DNA of 64,000 nucleotides from JARFUG01 sp050485365 (GCA_050485365.1 JBJHBH010000001.1:1-64000), one strand, 5' to 3'; shown: positions 26,456-35,843, counted from the first letter of the stretch. Notes: generated by a model from the letters alone, not told the origin. Numbers and translations: made by a program.

Positions 26456-27622
26456 CTACCACCTATTGTACCCACACCATTTTTCTTCTTCATCGAGAAC
26501 CGATGGCGGGCTTTTCGCCAAGGGGTCTAAGCGGTCAGCCTGTTGGGTGGCCCAATCAAGCCAATCGCTGACATCTTCTCCAGTTCCGATCCTAACGTCA
26601 TCCGAGACATGCCGAACTGCTTCGATGAATGCCCTCAGCTTTTGGCTCTTGTGCCAATCCTCGGCAACGGTTTCAAGATCCTTGAGTTTGGCCTTTTCCT
26701 TTCGTATAGCCTCTTGTTTTTCATGCTTTAACTTTTCGTATTCCTTCCTTTCCCGTTCGCGCCGCTCATTCTCTGCGCGTCGCGACTTCTCTTTGAAAGC
26801 AGAATCGATCAATCCGATGATGACGTCATTCAGGCAATTCTCAATACGTTTTTTCTTGCCATCATTCCAAGACCTTCTGTGGCCATAGGAGTCTTTGTCA
26901 ATTTTCAAAGAAAGCCTGCCTGAGGGCAGATAGTCATATTTTTCGGGACGCATCCAAGAATACTTTTCCATTTGCCTGATTTCCTTCTCAGTTGGCTCAT
27001 GGTCAATACGCGTGGATGTTTCTTCGAGAGTGATCGAAAACTTCTCCCCCATTACGGTGACGTAGGTTTGGCCATTTTCGAGGGCAATCTTGTGCTTTCG
27101 CTTTTCTAAACCTTTGACGAGGACATCCATAATCGGGATGGCCCTGTGGATCAATGGCGGGCTCACGCAGACATTCAGGCTCTTCGGGCCACCTCGGACC
27201 CAGGACCGATCGGATTTGCTTTTCTTGCTGGCGGCCTTGAGTAGCTGCTCCTGGGTCCGCAACGCCAGCCGGTGCAGTTCTTCGGACCCCTCGTTTGCCT
27301 GAAGAAGGTTTGCCGGCAATTTTTCCTGATCGATCAGCATCTCCCGTTCGGATTTTTGAGCACTGTCCAGTTCGAGCGCAGGCATCACCCATTTTTGAAT
27401 CACATGCTCGGTCGGGCCTTTTGTCGGGGGTAAGGTAGGCGGCTTCCCCGGATACTTTCGCAGCCAATAGCCCTTAGGGGGACGAGGGATGTTCAGCTTT
27501 TTGCAGATCTTCGCCAATCCAACATCTGAAATGCCGTATTCCATCGCCAGCTTTGTGGTCGGCTTCGACCAGATTTGCTCAAAAAGCTCCTCTCTGGTGA
27601 GGTGAATCCTTTCCCATCCCAT
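26456..27622 (-). CDS. Island protein with N-terminal helix-turn-helix and coiled coil
   Basis: 388 residues from the ATG at 27622, where AAGGAGG stands 7 bp upstream; the frame is open 29 codons further but without a ribosome site. The N-terminus LTREELFEQIWSKPTTKLAMEYGISDVGLAKICKK (split over residues 6-40) is a helix-turn-helix, followed by IPRPPKGYW. A long charged coiled coil (about 285-345, rich in Glu, Lys and Arg) follows. Proteins with this beginning are common in mobile islands; no activity is known to me. First gene upstream on this strand is separated by about 160 bp. The gap 26189-26455 holds only part of a doubtful frame. Confidence 0.65.
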   Translation of the reverse strand: MGWERIHLTREELFEQIWSKPTTKLAMEYGISDVGLAKICKKLNIPRPPKGYWLRKYPGKPPTLPPTKGPTEHVIQKWVMPALELDSAQKSEREMLIDQEKLPANLLQANEGSEELHRLALRTQEQLLKAASKKSKSDRSWVRGGPKSLNVCVSPPLIHRAIPIMDVLVKGLEKRKHKIALENGQTYVTVMGEKFSITLEETSTRIDHEPTEKEIRQMEKYSWMRPEKYDYLPSGRLSLKIDKDSYGHRRSWNDGKKKRIENCLNDVIIGLIDSAFKEKSRRAENERRERERKEYEKLKHEKQEAIRKEKAKLKDLETVAEDWHKSQKLRAFIEAVRHVSDDVRIGTGEDVSDWLDWATQQADRLDPLAKSPPSVLDEEEKWCGYNRW

Positions 27623-27778
27623 GACAAGCCCTCCTTGCTGTGATCGTGTTGGCTGCACAGCCAAGCCTAGCGGGAGGTCGGTGTAATGGCCAGCAAGGAT
27701 GTATTGCATCGATTCCCATTTAGGTCCCCATGAGCCGAAGCCCTCCTAGAAGAAGGAGGGCTTCGGCATGCTCACTGG

Positions 27779-28150
27779 TCACGGTTCGAGGAAATAGACC
27801 GTCCCGCTGTATTCCCTGCGGGGGTCTTTTTCCTCCTTCAGGAACCTCCAGTTCTGGGGGTGGTTGGCAATGTGGTTCCAGAGGGTCATGCCGAATAACG
27901 ACCCGAGTAGATTCGGGTCAACGCCATTGACCAGGGAGTCGCCGCTGTCCTGAATCTCGGACAAAATCTTTTTCCCCAGATGCCCGGAATTGACAATCTT
28001 TTCCTCGGCGATTTGGTGCCCGATGAGTTCGGAAAGTCGGCCGTGCAGGGGAGAGCCCTGATAGTCGATAAAGGAATTCCAGTGGTCCTTTTTGCCGATT
28101 GCCGGCTGGGGAGTTTTGGTGTCCTTGTCGGTGTAAGTAAAAAGCGGCAT
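27779..28150 (-). CDS. Hypothetical protein
   Basis: 123 residues with a strong ribosome site (AGGAGG, 7 bp). Mixed charge, no signal peptide or membrane segment, no motif recognised; the middle DPNLLGSLFGMTLWNHIANHP is the most hydrophobic part. It is 30 bp downstream of the next gene on the same strand, with the same kind of ribosome site, so the two form an operon. Both lie between the HTH protein and the WYL-Wadjet operon. Function unknown. Confidence 0.65.
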   Translation of the reverse strand: MPLFTYTDKDTKTPQPAIGKKDHWNSFIDYQGSPLHGRLSELIGHQIAEEKIVNSGHLGKKILSEIQDSGDSLVNGVDPNLLGSLFGMTLWNHIANHPQNWRFLKEEKDPRREYSGTVYFLEP

Positions 28151-28180
28151 GGTCTTCCTCCTGGTCTTGAGTTGAATGGA

Positions 28181-28687
28181 TTACTTCGGATAATGGTATT
28201 TCATTTCCTCAAGCCATTCTTTGTAGTCATCGCCGATGTCGGTCAGAAACTGTTCAAAGGTGGAAATAGCGTCAGCTGCTAAGTAGTAGCGCTTCTCTCC
28301 TTTGGGCATCATTTTGATGTCCAAGACAAAATCCTTCAGTCCATAGCGCTTGCAGACTTTTTTGGCGCCTCCAACCCTAGCGGACATGCTTTTTTCCGTC
28401 AGTGTCTCGGAGTTGCCAAGGGGAATGGCCTCAAGTTGCTCCAGAGTCGAGAAGCGTCCTTTGGAGTCGTCCTCGCCATGCAGAAAAATGAGGTGGGCCA
28501 GGTGGAAGGTCTCCCAGCTCACGCTTTCAAAAACCTGGTAAATGGTTTCATCGTCTCTTCCTTCCGTAGCGGATACGATGCCTGCTTCGGCAAGACGAGC
28601 CAGGGTTTCCGACGCCTTCTCTCCCGAGCTCAGCTCCCTGAAAAACGCTGCGACCTGTCCATGTGTGCCCCTGATGATGATTTCCAT
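28181..28687 (-). CDS. Hypothetical protein
   Basis: 168 residues from the ATG at 28687 with AGGAGG 6 bp upstream; an ATG eight codons earlier lacks a ribosome site. Acidic, mostly helical, with a basic patch (VGGAKKVCKRYGLKD) near the middle. No known domain seen. Its promoter region is shared back to back with the WYL regulator gene (28688-28970), so that regulator may control it too. Function unknown. Confidence 0.65.
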   Translation of the reverse strand: MEIIIRGTHGQVAAFFRELSSGEKASETLARLAEAGIVSATEGRDDETIYQVFESVSWETFHLAHLIFLHGEDDSKGRFSTLEQLEAIPLGNSETLTEKSMSARVGGAKKVCKRYGLKDFVLDIKMMPKGEKRYYLAADAISTFEQFLTDIGDDYKEWLEEMKYHYPK

Positions 28688-28888
28688 GAGTGCCTCCTGT
28701 CTTGAGTTCATTGTCTTTAGTTCGACTCGCCGTTATGTAATCGAAATATTACACTCCCGCCTGTTGTTGTCAAGAAATAAACGATACGACTTTTACGAGT
28801 TTATTTCGAGTTACTCGATATCGATACGAAATGGCGTGTCTTGGCGAGCCCCTTGTGACGCAAACCGAGTGGCAGTCGAGGTTTTTTG

Positions 28889-28916
28889 TTGATTTTTAAT
28901 TCTTGCCTGCTATTAT
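28889..28916 (+). promoter_or_regulatory. Promoter of the WYL regulator-Wadjet operon
   Basis: TTGATT (28889-28894), 16-bp spacer, TATTAT (28911-28916). The operator starts one base after the -10 hexamer. The rest of 28688-28888 is AT-rich, with no gene. Confidence 0.6.
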
Positions 28917-28917
28917 G

Positions 28918-28952
28918 GGTCTACTTTTTAGACTCGTTATCAAAACTAGACC
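28918..28952 (+). promoter_or_regulatory. Operator: long inverted repeat next to the promoter
   Basis: GGTCTACTTTT (28918-28928) and AAAACTAGACC (28942-28952) are inverted copies at 10 of 11 positions, 13 bp apart. Inside it, GTCTA-CTTTT-TAGAC (28919-28933) is a second, perfect short inverted repeat. The site overlaps the transcription start, as expected for autorepression by the WYL protein encoded 18 bp downstream. Confidence 0.7.
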
Positions 28953-28970
28953 TGTTGATCGGAAGCCGGC

Positions 28971-29837
28971 ATGGAAGCACCACTCGATACCAGGGACGAC
29001 ATTAAGTGGGCGGCACGCAAGCGCCTTGAACTCATCGAGATGGAACTGTTCTGGTCCGGGCGGGTCAACCGGCAGACCTTGATGGGAAAAACCGGGATAT
29101 CCAAGGCGCAGGCCAGTGCCGACTTGGCCCAATACAAAAAGCTGGCAGACCACAACCTCGCCTACAACCTGACCGAAAAGACCTATCAGGTCACCCCCGT
29201 TTTCTCCCCCCTGTTCATCAACACCTCACCGCAGGTCTTTCTGGCTCAGCTTGCATTCGCCGGTGAGAATGCCGAACAGCTTCAGCTGCCCGCCCGTGAC
29301 ATCCAGCCGGCCCTTTTGCGGATTGTCGCCCAGGCGGTTCAGGCAGCCACCTGCGTGGATATCACCTATCAGTCCATGTCCTCCCCCGAGCCGAAAGCTC
29401 GCCTCATTGCGCCACACACCTTCGTCTCCGATGGCTGGCGCTGGCACGTGCGAGCCTACGATTTTCTGAGCGGCTCCTTTCGGGACTTCCTACTGGCCAG
29501 AGTTCTGCTGGCCGGGGAGTGTGCTGCACCGGGGAGGCCCAGGGAACAGCTCTGGTCGAAGGAGAACGATACCGAGTGGCAGACGAGGGTGCCATTGCGG
29601 ATCGTTCCTCACCCGGGGTTGAGCCCTCAACAGAAGGCGGTGGTGGCGAGCGACTTCGGCATGGTCGATGGCGAGGTGCTGTTTCCGGTCCGCCAGGCGT
29701 GCCTCTTTTACGTTTTGCGACAGCTCAGGCTCCTGGATGAATCGAAGAACCCGGCGGAGCAGCAGATCGTTCTGGCCAACAAGGCGGAAGTGTTGCCTCT
29801 GTTAAACAGGCCACTTCAAGGAGGGGACCTTGAGTGA
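28971..29837 (+). CDS. WYL-domain HTH repressor, BrxR/CapW type
   Basis: 288 residues. N-terminal winged helix (about 12-75: KRLELIEMELFWSG, GKTGISKAQASADL), WYL domain (about 120-215) with ITYQSMSSPEPKARLIAPHTFVSDGWRWHVRAYD in two parts, and a C-terminal dimerisation region. The WYL domain is thought to sense a nucleic-acid or nucleotide signal during infection and release the repressor. BrxR and CapW control BREX and CBASS; here the gene overlaps the start of jetA by 8 bp and is therefore the first gene of a Wadjet operon. The operator at 28918-28952 fits autorepression. Confidence 0.85.
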   Translation: MEAPLDTRDDIKWAARKRLELIEMELFWSGRVNRQTLMGKTGISKAQASADLAQYKKLADHNLAYNLTEKTYQVTPVFSPLFINTSPQVFLAQLAFAGENAEQLQLPARDIQPALLRIVAQAVQAATCVDITYQSMSSPEPKARLIAPHTFVSDGWRWHVRAYDFLSGSFRDFLLARVLLAGECAAPGRPREQLWSKENDTEWQTRVPLRIVPHPGLSPQQKAVVASDFGMVDGEVLFPVRQACLFYVLRQLRLLDESKNPAEQQIVLANKAEVLPLLNRPLQGGDLE

Positions 29838-31134
29838 TCCGGACCACCTGAGGGAGGAGAGCAGCCAGGAAGAGGTTCTGTCGGGATTCTTCCGTGAGGA
29901 TGTCATTCCGGAAGACCTTCCGATGCTTTTCCCCCTGCTGCAGGCGAAAGCCTCGGTTGAGGCTTTTTCGGCCCTATTCAGCGGGTCGCCCGCCAGTGTA
30001 CTGGTGCGGCTGATGATCCTGCGGGAAATCGGCCGCCGTGGCGACGATCCGCATTGGTCGCCCCGGGACATCGAGTCGATGTTCTCCTATGTGGATGAGA
30101 CGAAGCTCAAGAGTGCGATGCTGAGGCTGCGCAACAGCGGCATCCTGGTCTGGCTCTCGGATATCTCCCGCTACCAGTTGAGCCCCCTGGGGCGCATGGC
30201 GCTGTCCGCGCTGTCGACCATGATGAAGTTCGGTCAGGAAGAGGGGAGCGAGCTTGGCTACATCACTTCCCAGATCGCGGCCAGCCAGGCGATGGGGGAG
30301 GTCAATCCGGAAACGCTGGAACACCTGCTCTCCCGCCTCTCGGAACTCGATGACGAATTCAACCGGGCGATCGTCTCCGGTTCGGAATCCCGGATCAAAG
30401 CCGCCGAAAAGAAGCTCGACTCGGTCTGGAACTGGGTGGAGAAGGGCACCGAGGTCATGAAATTGGTGACCGACAGCCTTGATCTGGACCGGGGCGCCCA
30501 TCGCCTGGCGCAACAGATCGGCCGCCGGCAGAGCAAGCTGCTCAGCATGGCCTCCCGGTTCCAGAGCGAGTTGAACCTCATCGAGAAGAACAAGGTCCAC
30601 ATCGAACGCGGGCTCTCCAGCAGCGACATCCTGCACTGGTTGCAGGGACAGCCGGTGAAGGCGTTGGCTTCGATTCTGGACGGGGCCATGGTCCATACCC
30701 CCTCGCCCGGGTTCGTGCTCAGTGACATCGCCGTGGATATCGCCGAGGACATGCTGATCCACCGCGATGTCTCCGAATTGGACGAATCGATTCCGCCGTT
30801 GCCGGACCAGGAGGACGCCAAGGCGATCGATCTGGAGCCCATCGACTTCCGCGCCCTTGGCTCCCTGCAGTCGGATTTAACGGTCGTGAAGGAATCCACG
30901 CCGCTTCAGGAACTGGTGCCCAAGAAGGATTTTGGAACGACCTCCTACCGGCTCTCCCTGATTGCCCTGATTGGCCGGGCCGGCGATGTGGCCGAGGGCA
31001 ACCCGGTAAAGGGGTTGGTGGATCTGCCGATCGACATGGAAATTGCGGAATCGGGAGAAATCGTCCGGATCGGACGGTGTGGCGTGAAGGAAATGACCGC
31101 AGGGTATTTGCATCGTAAAGGAGAGGGGCAGTGA
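29830..31134 (+). CDS. jetA: Wadjet subunit JetA (MukF-like kleisin)
   Basis: 434 residues from TTG with AAGGAGG in front; the TTG overlaps the regulator stop. N-terminal winged-helix (about 45-125: RLMILREIGRR, GILVWLSDISRYQLSPLGRMAL), central long helices (about 150-260) and a C-terminal domain, the layout of MukF-like kleisins. In Wadjet, JetA closes the JetC SMC ring together with JetB. Identification rests mainly on position before recognisable JetB, JetC and JetD and on overall architecture; the subtype cannot be fixed by eye. Confidence 0.8.
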   Translation: MSDPDHLREESSQEEVLSGFFREDVIPEDLPMLFPLLQAKASVEAFSALFSGSPASVLVRLMILREIGRRGDDPHWSPRDIESMFSYVDETKLKSAMLRLRNSGILVWLSDISRYQLSPLGRMALSALSTMMKFGQEEGSELGYITSQIAASQAMGEVNPETLEHLLSRLSELDDEFNRAIVSGSESRIKAAEKKLDSVWNWVEKGTEVMKLVTDSLDLDRGAHRLAQQIGRRQSKLLSMASRFQSELNLIEKNKVHIERGLSSSDILHWLQGQPVKALASILDGAMVHTPSPGFVLSDIAVDIAEDMLIHRDVSELDESIPPLPDQEDAKAIDLEPIDFRALGSLQSDLTVVKESTPLQELVPKKDFGTTSYRLSLIALIGRAGDVAEGNPVKGLVDLPIDMEIAESGEIVRIGRCGVKEMTAGYLHRKGEGQ

Positions 31135-31826
31135 TAGAGTCACCGGCGCAAGTGCTGGCCGCACGGCTGATCGCCATGCAGTGGTTGCCGCGCAAGGATG
31201 AGCAGGTTACGCGCCTGATCACCGACGAAATCTTTCGGGAAGATGTTCTGGCGCGTCTTAAGTCATGCGGGTTGTGTCTCCTTGAGAACCCCTTTGCCGA
31301 ACACGTGGCTGTTGGGCTCGACGAATCGTCGACGCAGGCGGTCATGGGGCGGGATACAAGCTACATCTCGAACACCTTTGGCCTGCGGCAGGATGCTATG
31401 GCCCTGCTGGTGATCCTCTGGGCGCTGCTGATCATTCCCAAACGACAAAAGCAACTCGACGCCAGCACCGAGAGTGAAGAGACGGAGCAGATGGAATTTT
31501 TCCCCTCCCCCAGACTGGTTTCCCGGGAAGAATTTGACCGGCCGGCCGTCAAGCTCAGTGCGCTCATCTCCGATTTTGGTGGGAAGCTGGGCAAGAAGCA
31601 GCGCATCAACATCAACCTGGGACAGCTGAAGCGGCTCGGGTTCGTGTCCCAGCACAAGGAGCTGATCACGGAAGGGCCGCTCCTGGATCTGGCCTTCGAC
31701 TACAAACACATGGCCTCCCGGATCATCGAAGGGGCCTTGGGCGATATCCTGAAAGACCCGGACCTCGCGCCCACGGCCGATGAAGATCAGGAGGATTTTG
31801 AAGAAGTGGAGGGGGAGGATGTTTGA
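31131..31826 (+). CDS. jetB: Wadjet subunit JetB (MukE-like, DUF4194-like)
   Basis: 231 residues from a GTG that overlaps the jetA stop by 4 bp. Two winged-helix-type segments are likely (about 10-75 and 130-200: VSREEFDRPAVKLSALISDFG, NLGQLKRLGFVSQHKELITEGP), as in MukE. The tail is very acidic (DEDQEDFEEVEGEDV). JetB binds the kleisin JetA and the DNA in the Wadjet complex. Assignment is by operon order plus general features. Confidence 0.8.
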   Translation: MIESPAQVLAARLIAMQWLPRKDEQVTRLITDEIFREDVLARLKSCGLCLLENPFAEHVAVGLDESSTQAVMGRDTSYISNTFGLRQDAMALLVILWALLIIPKRQKQLDASTESEETEQMEFFPSPRLVSREEFDRPAVKLSALISDFGGKLGKKQRININLGQLKRLGFVSQHKELITEGPLLDLAFDYKHMASRIIEGALGDILKDPDLAPTADEDQEDFEEVEGEDV

Positions 31827-34632
31827 GTTCAGATACTTCGAGGCGGTGCATTGGGATTTCTGGGAGCGGATCGCTCTGCCCTTCGATGGCCAGCTGCTGA
31901 CCATCGTCGGACCGAATGGCTCGGGGAAAACTACCCTCCTCGACGGCCTGAGAACCCTGCTCGGAATCGACTGCTCCTCCGAGCGCGATTACCGGCGGTA
32001 CGTGCGCCGCAGCCAGAAGCCGGTCGCCTGGCTACGGGCGGTGGTCAGCAATGCCAAGACGGCCCGGGGCCTTCACTCTTTCCACCCCTGCTACACCCCC
32101 GAGGTGACCCTGGTCTGTCGCGTGAAACGCAAGGGGGGTGATTGGAGCCGTGAGTATGCCGTCTTGCCGGGCAACGTCCCGATCGAGGAGGCCGAGGCCA
32201 AGGCGGGCAAGGACTGGTATGGACAGAAGGACTATCGAAACCTCCTGGAGCGGGCGGGACTGGGTCGGGCGATTCGCAAGGTGCTGACCTTGGAACAGGG
32301 CGCCACGGACAAGCTCTGCACCATGAAGTCGCGGGAACTTCTGACTCTGGTTTTCGAGGCCCACGGGGATCAGGAGATCCTCGACAAATATCAGGAAGCC
32401 AAAAACGAGCAGATGACCATCCAGCAGGAGATCGAGGGTCTGAAGCAGGACCTGACCAAGCTGGAGTTGGATGTCAAACTCAACCAAAACAAGGTTGAGT
32501 CATACAATGAGTGGAAACGGCGCAAAGAGCAGCTAGAACGGCTGGTCCTGGAAGATATTCCCCGGCTGGAACTCTTGGAGCAAACCGAGCAGGCAAGGGC
32601 CGGGAGAAACCAGCTGAAAAGTCATCGCCGTGAGCTGAGAAAACTTCAGCATGATCTGGCAGAAAGACGACTTCATCGGCAAAGTATTAACCGGCAGTTG
32701 CAGGAAGCTACGAACCAATTGAACTTTTGGGATGCCGAAGAAAAGAAAAGGCGGGATGATCGCAATAAGGCATCAAATGCCGTCGACGAGCTGAAAAAAA
32801 TTCTTGTGGAAAAGGCCCGTTTGGAAGCTGTCCAGAAACAACAGGTCGAAGGATTCGATCCCGACAGAGTAACTGCGGACAAGACTCGTTTCGAGCTGGA
32901 ACATGCCGAAACCGTTAATCAAATAAAAAAGCTTGAGAAGGAGCTTAAAGACGCTCGCGCTCGCCAGACCGCCCTCCAGGCCACCCATACCAAAGAACTG
33001 TCGCCGCCGGCGCAACGCATGCGGGAAGCCCTTTCCGCCAAAGACATTCCGCACCTGTTTTTCTCCGAAGTCGTTGAAATTATCCTGCCCGAGTGGCAGC
33101 CCGTCATCGAGGGATTGATCGGCGGCGATGCCAATACGGTTCTTCTCGACCGGTCACAGGATAAGACCACCGCCTTTTCGGTCGGTGAGGAGCAGAGGTA
33201 CCGGGGTTTGGTCACCACGGACCAGATGGAGCGCCCCACCCCGCGGCCAGGCTCTTTGCTGGAAGCGGTGGAGTTCCATGCCCCGGTCCCCTCCTGGATC
33301 ATTTCTCGCCTGGATCAGACCCAGCGGGTCGAAGATGCCCAGGCCGGAGCCGCGCTTCCCGCCGGGCAGAACTGGGCCTCCCGCAAGGGTTACTACAAGG
33401 ACAACCGCGGTGGTCGCTACATCGCGGCCGATGTGAAAAGAGAGTATCAATTTGGCAAGGCCGCCGTCTTGGCCGAAATCGAGGATCTTGAGGAGACCAT
33501 TCAACGAGGCAAGAAGGAAATCATTAGGCTAGAGGATCTCAAGACGGAACTTAACGGGAAGATCGCTGACTGCACCTTGCTGCTGGAGGGCTGGGATGCC
33601 GATGCCAACCTGAAGGCTCGAATGGCCGAGTTTGTTCAAGCCGCCAATGATTTGCCGGGCAAGAAAGCCGCTTTAGAAGAAACTGAGGCGAGATTGCGCG
33701 AAGCAGAAAAGGCAGAGGGCGAAGCAAAAAAATCCTTCGATGCCTTCAATAAGGCATCAGGTCAAGTCGATACCCAAATCAAGGAAAAAGAAAAGCAGGC
33801 CGATGATGCTGAAAAGAAGATAGCGGAGAAGAGAAAAGATGTTAGCGCCTTGATTTTGCTGTGTCGGCAAACACGAAAGAAATTTGCCCCCCATCTGCGT
33901 ACGCCTGAACTCCTTCAATCTATCCTGGCTGAGTATGATTCCCTGGCCAGTGCCAAGGCTGAGAGCAAATCCCTGCAGTCCGACCTTGATAATCGAGAGT
34001 GGGAAAAGGATCCTCAAGTCCTCATCATCGCCCAGAAACTTCAAAAGGATTACGAGGCCAAAAAGACGGTCATCGACCAGCGGCGGGCACACCACGTGCG
34101 GGCACTGACCCTGACGGAACAGGCGCGGGAGCAATACATCAATGTCCTCTACGCGACCCTGCGCAACTACATCCGAAGCATTCGAACCCTGGGGGAGATG
34201 GCCGGAGTCGAAATTCTTGCTACCCTGCCCAAACTGGAGAACGACGACCTGAGCCTGGCGCAGGCAGGGCTGGATGTCGAGTTCCGCTTCGACCAGAAGG
34301 AGACCGACGAAACCTCCGGTGGCCAGAAGGTCATCAAGAGTCTGGTCCTTCTGGTCGGATTGATGATGGACAAGGACGAGCAGTCGGGCGGTTTTGTGTT
34401 CATCGATGAACCGTTCGCCCACCTGGATGTCCTCAACATCAACCTGGTCAGCAATTTCCTGCGGCGCAGCGGAGCGCAGTATGTTCTGACCACCCCCAAT
34501 ACCCACAACATCAACGTCTTCGATGCCTCCGACCTGACCTTTGTGACCCGGAGTTGGAAAGCTCCTGCCAAATGGGCACCGCCGGTGGCTTGGGCGCGCC
34601 GGCAGGAGACCGGCGATGAGGCCGTCGCATGA
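31819..34632 (+). CDS. jetC: Wadjet SMC-like ATPase JetC (MukB-like)
   Basis: 937 residues from the ATG at 31819 with GGAGG; an upstream ATG (31780) lies in jetB. Walker A GPNGSGKTTL at 31-40, long coiled coils about 190-400 and 560-760 with a middle hinge-like domain, ABC signature SGGQK near 832, Walker B GGFVFIDEPF near 856. The ATPase extrudes DNA loops so that small circular plasmids are recognised and cut by JetD. It is shorter than the roughly 1100-residue JetC proteins I remember, meaning a shorter arm. It overlaps jetB by 8 bp and jetD by 4 bp. Confidence 0.9.
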   Translation: MFEFRYFEAVHWDFWERIALPFDGQLLTIVGPNGSGKTTLLDGLRTLLGIDCSSERDYRRYVRRSQKPVAWLRAVVSNAKTARGLHSFHPCYTPEVTLVCRVKRKGGDWSREYAVLPGNVPIEEAEAKAGKDWYGQKDYRNLLERAGLGRAIRKVLTLEQGATDKLCTMKSRELLTLVFEAHGDQEILDKYQEAKNEQMTIQQEIEGLKQDLTKLELDVKLNQNKVESYNEWKRRKEQLERLVLEDIPRLELLEQTEQARAGRNQLKSHRRELRKLQHDLAERRLHRQSINRQLQEATNQLNFWDAEEKKRRDDRNKASNAVDELKKILVEKARLEAVQKQQVEGFDPDRVTADKTRFELEHAETVNQIKKLEKELKDARARQTALQATHTKELSPPAQRMREALSAKDIPHLFFSEVVEIILPEWQPVIEGLIGGDANTVLLDRSQDKTTAFSVGEEQRYRGLVTTDQMERPTPRPGSLLEAVEFHAPVPSWIISRLDQTQRVEDAQAGAALPAGQNWASRKGYYKDNRGGRYIAADVKREYQFGKAAVLAEIEDLEETIQRGKKEIIRLEDLKTELNGKIADCTLLLEGWDADANLKARMAEFVQAANDLPGKKAALEETEARLREAEKAEGEAKKSFDAFNKASGQVDTQIKEKEKQADDAEKKIAEKRKDVSALILLCRQTRKKFAPHLRTPELLQSILAEYDSLASAKAESKSLQSDLDNREWEKDPQVLIIAQKLQKDYEAKKTVIDQRRAHHVRALTLTEQAREQYINVLYATLRNYIRSIRTLGEMAGVEILATLPKLENDDLSLAQAGLDVEFRFDQKETDETSGGQKVIKSLVLLVGLMMDKDEQSGGFVFIDEPFAHLDVLNINLVSNFLRRSGAQYVLTTPNTHNINVFDASDLTFVTRSWKAPAKWAPPVAWARRQETGDEAVA

Positions 34633-35843
34633 GCGAGCACTGGTCACCTCCTGATGCGCAGGGGATCATCACCCTGACCCTCGATGTCGGCGCCAAACGA
34701 ACGATGCGCGGGAAACGGCGCCGGCGGTCGGTTCTGGAAAATCCCGCCAGCCTTGCGATGCTTGCTGAGGATCAGAAGGAGCTGATTCGCGGCTGGGTGA
34801 AAGGAGCCTCCTACCGCCGAAAGTGGCAAAACCTGCTTGCCACTGGCGGGTATGCCAATGTTCTGCTGGCAGAAGAGTTGCTCAGGATACTGCTGGAAGC
34901 CGGCTGGGTGGAAATTGAGGAGCATCGGACTCCACGCGGCTGGGAACCGGTATGGATCGAGTTCCGGGGGTATGAGGATCTGCGGGAACACCTGGGGCTG
35001 AGCAATCGCGACAAGGAGAGGGCTCAGGCTGACAGCCTGCCAGGGGACTTCTCAACGGATGCACTACGGATTGCTGCCGCCCAATTGGATACGCTTCCGG
35101 CTGCCACCAAGATCAAACGACACGAACTCCTCTCCGGGCTGGAGAACTGGATGCAGGAAGGCCTGCAGGGGACCCGGCGAGATTTTTCCCTGTTCGTTCG
35201 GGGCCGGACGAAGGATATTACGGCCGCCGAATGGGACTGGCTGGAATCCCAGTTGGACCTTGCGTCCTTCGGCGTTAGCGCGCACACGCCCCTGGTCCGC
35301 ATCAAGATCCCGGGGGCTCTAATCTTCCCGGAGGGGCAGGTGGATTTTCGGATGCTGCCGGGAGCGGTGGCGCTCACTCAAGAGCAGATCACCCGAGCGG
35401 CTGCCTTTGCGGGAGAAATTTCCTGCTGGAAGGTGGTCGAGAACCTGACCAGCTTTGAGCGGGTCGTGGCGTCATCAGGAGAAGCCGAAGGGGTCATCTG
35501 GGTGCCGGGCTTTGCCCCTTCCTGGTGGGTTCAGGCGGTTGCCCATCTGGTTGCAATGACAAAGGCTCCAGGGAGAGTCGCCTGTGATCCCGATCCGGCC
35601 GGCCTGCTGATCGCGTCGCAGGTGGGTGATATCTGGGAACGGCAAAGCGCCGCATGGGAGCCTTGGTTTATGAGTCCGGATGATTTTCAGGATAAAGGAA
35701 TTTCGATGTCGCTTACCGAGCATGACCGGGGTTTGCTCAACACTTTCATGCAAAGGCAGTATAATCACGCCAAACTATTGGAATTAGCATGCTGGATGAT
35801 AGGAAAAGGGAATAAATTAGAACAGGAGTCATTTTTGGTTTAG
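34629..35843 (+). CDS. jetD: Wadjet nuclease JetD (TOPRIM, DUF3322-DUF2220)
   Basis: 404 residues, ATGA overlap with jetC. N-terminal DUF3322-like part (about 40-170, LLSGLENWMQEG), then a TOPRIM domain (about 260-380): ENLTSFE near 270 supplies the glutamate and DPDPAG near 319 the metal-binding aspartates. JetD cuts plasmid DNA once the JetABC motor has stalled on a small circle. Catalytic residues are intact, so the system looks functional. It is the last gene of the operon; 100 bp follow before the convergent SIR2 gene. Confidence 0.9.
   Translation: MSEHWSPPDAQGIITLTLDVGAKRTMRGKRRRRSVLENPASLAMLAEDQKELIRGWVKGASYRRKWQNLLATGGYANVLLAEELLRILLEAGWVEIEEHRTPRGWEPVWIEFRGYEDLREHLGLSNRDKERAQADSLPGDFSTDALRIAAAQLDTLPAATKIKRHELLSGLENWMQEGLQGTRRDFSLFVRGRTKDITAAEWDWLESQLDLASFGVSAHTPLVRIKIPGALIFPEGQVDFRMLPGAVALTQEQITRAAAFAGEISCWKVVENLTSFERVVASSGEAEGVIWVPGFAPSWWVQAVAHLVAMTKAPGRVACDPDPAGLLIASQVGDIWERQSAAWEPWFMSPDDFQDKGISMSLTEHDRGLLNTFMQRQYNHAKLLELACWMIGKGNKLEQESFLV

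Noticed and set aside
26158..26493. Minus-strand frame of 111 codons
   Set aside because: It overlaps the end of the gene at 25517 and the HTH gene, has no ribosome site and a low-complexity basic composition. Weak similarity to 23744-24145 comes from the dispersed repeat.
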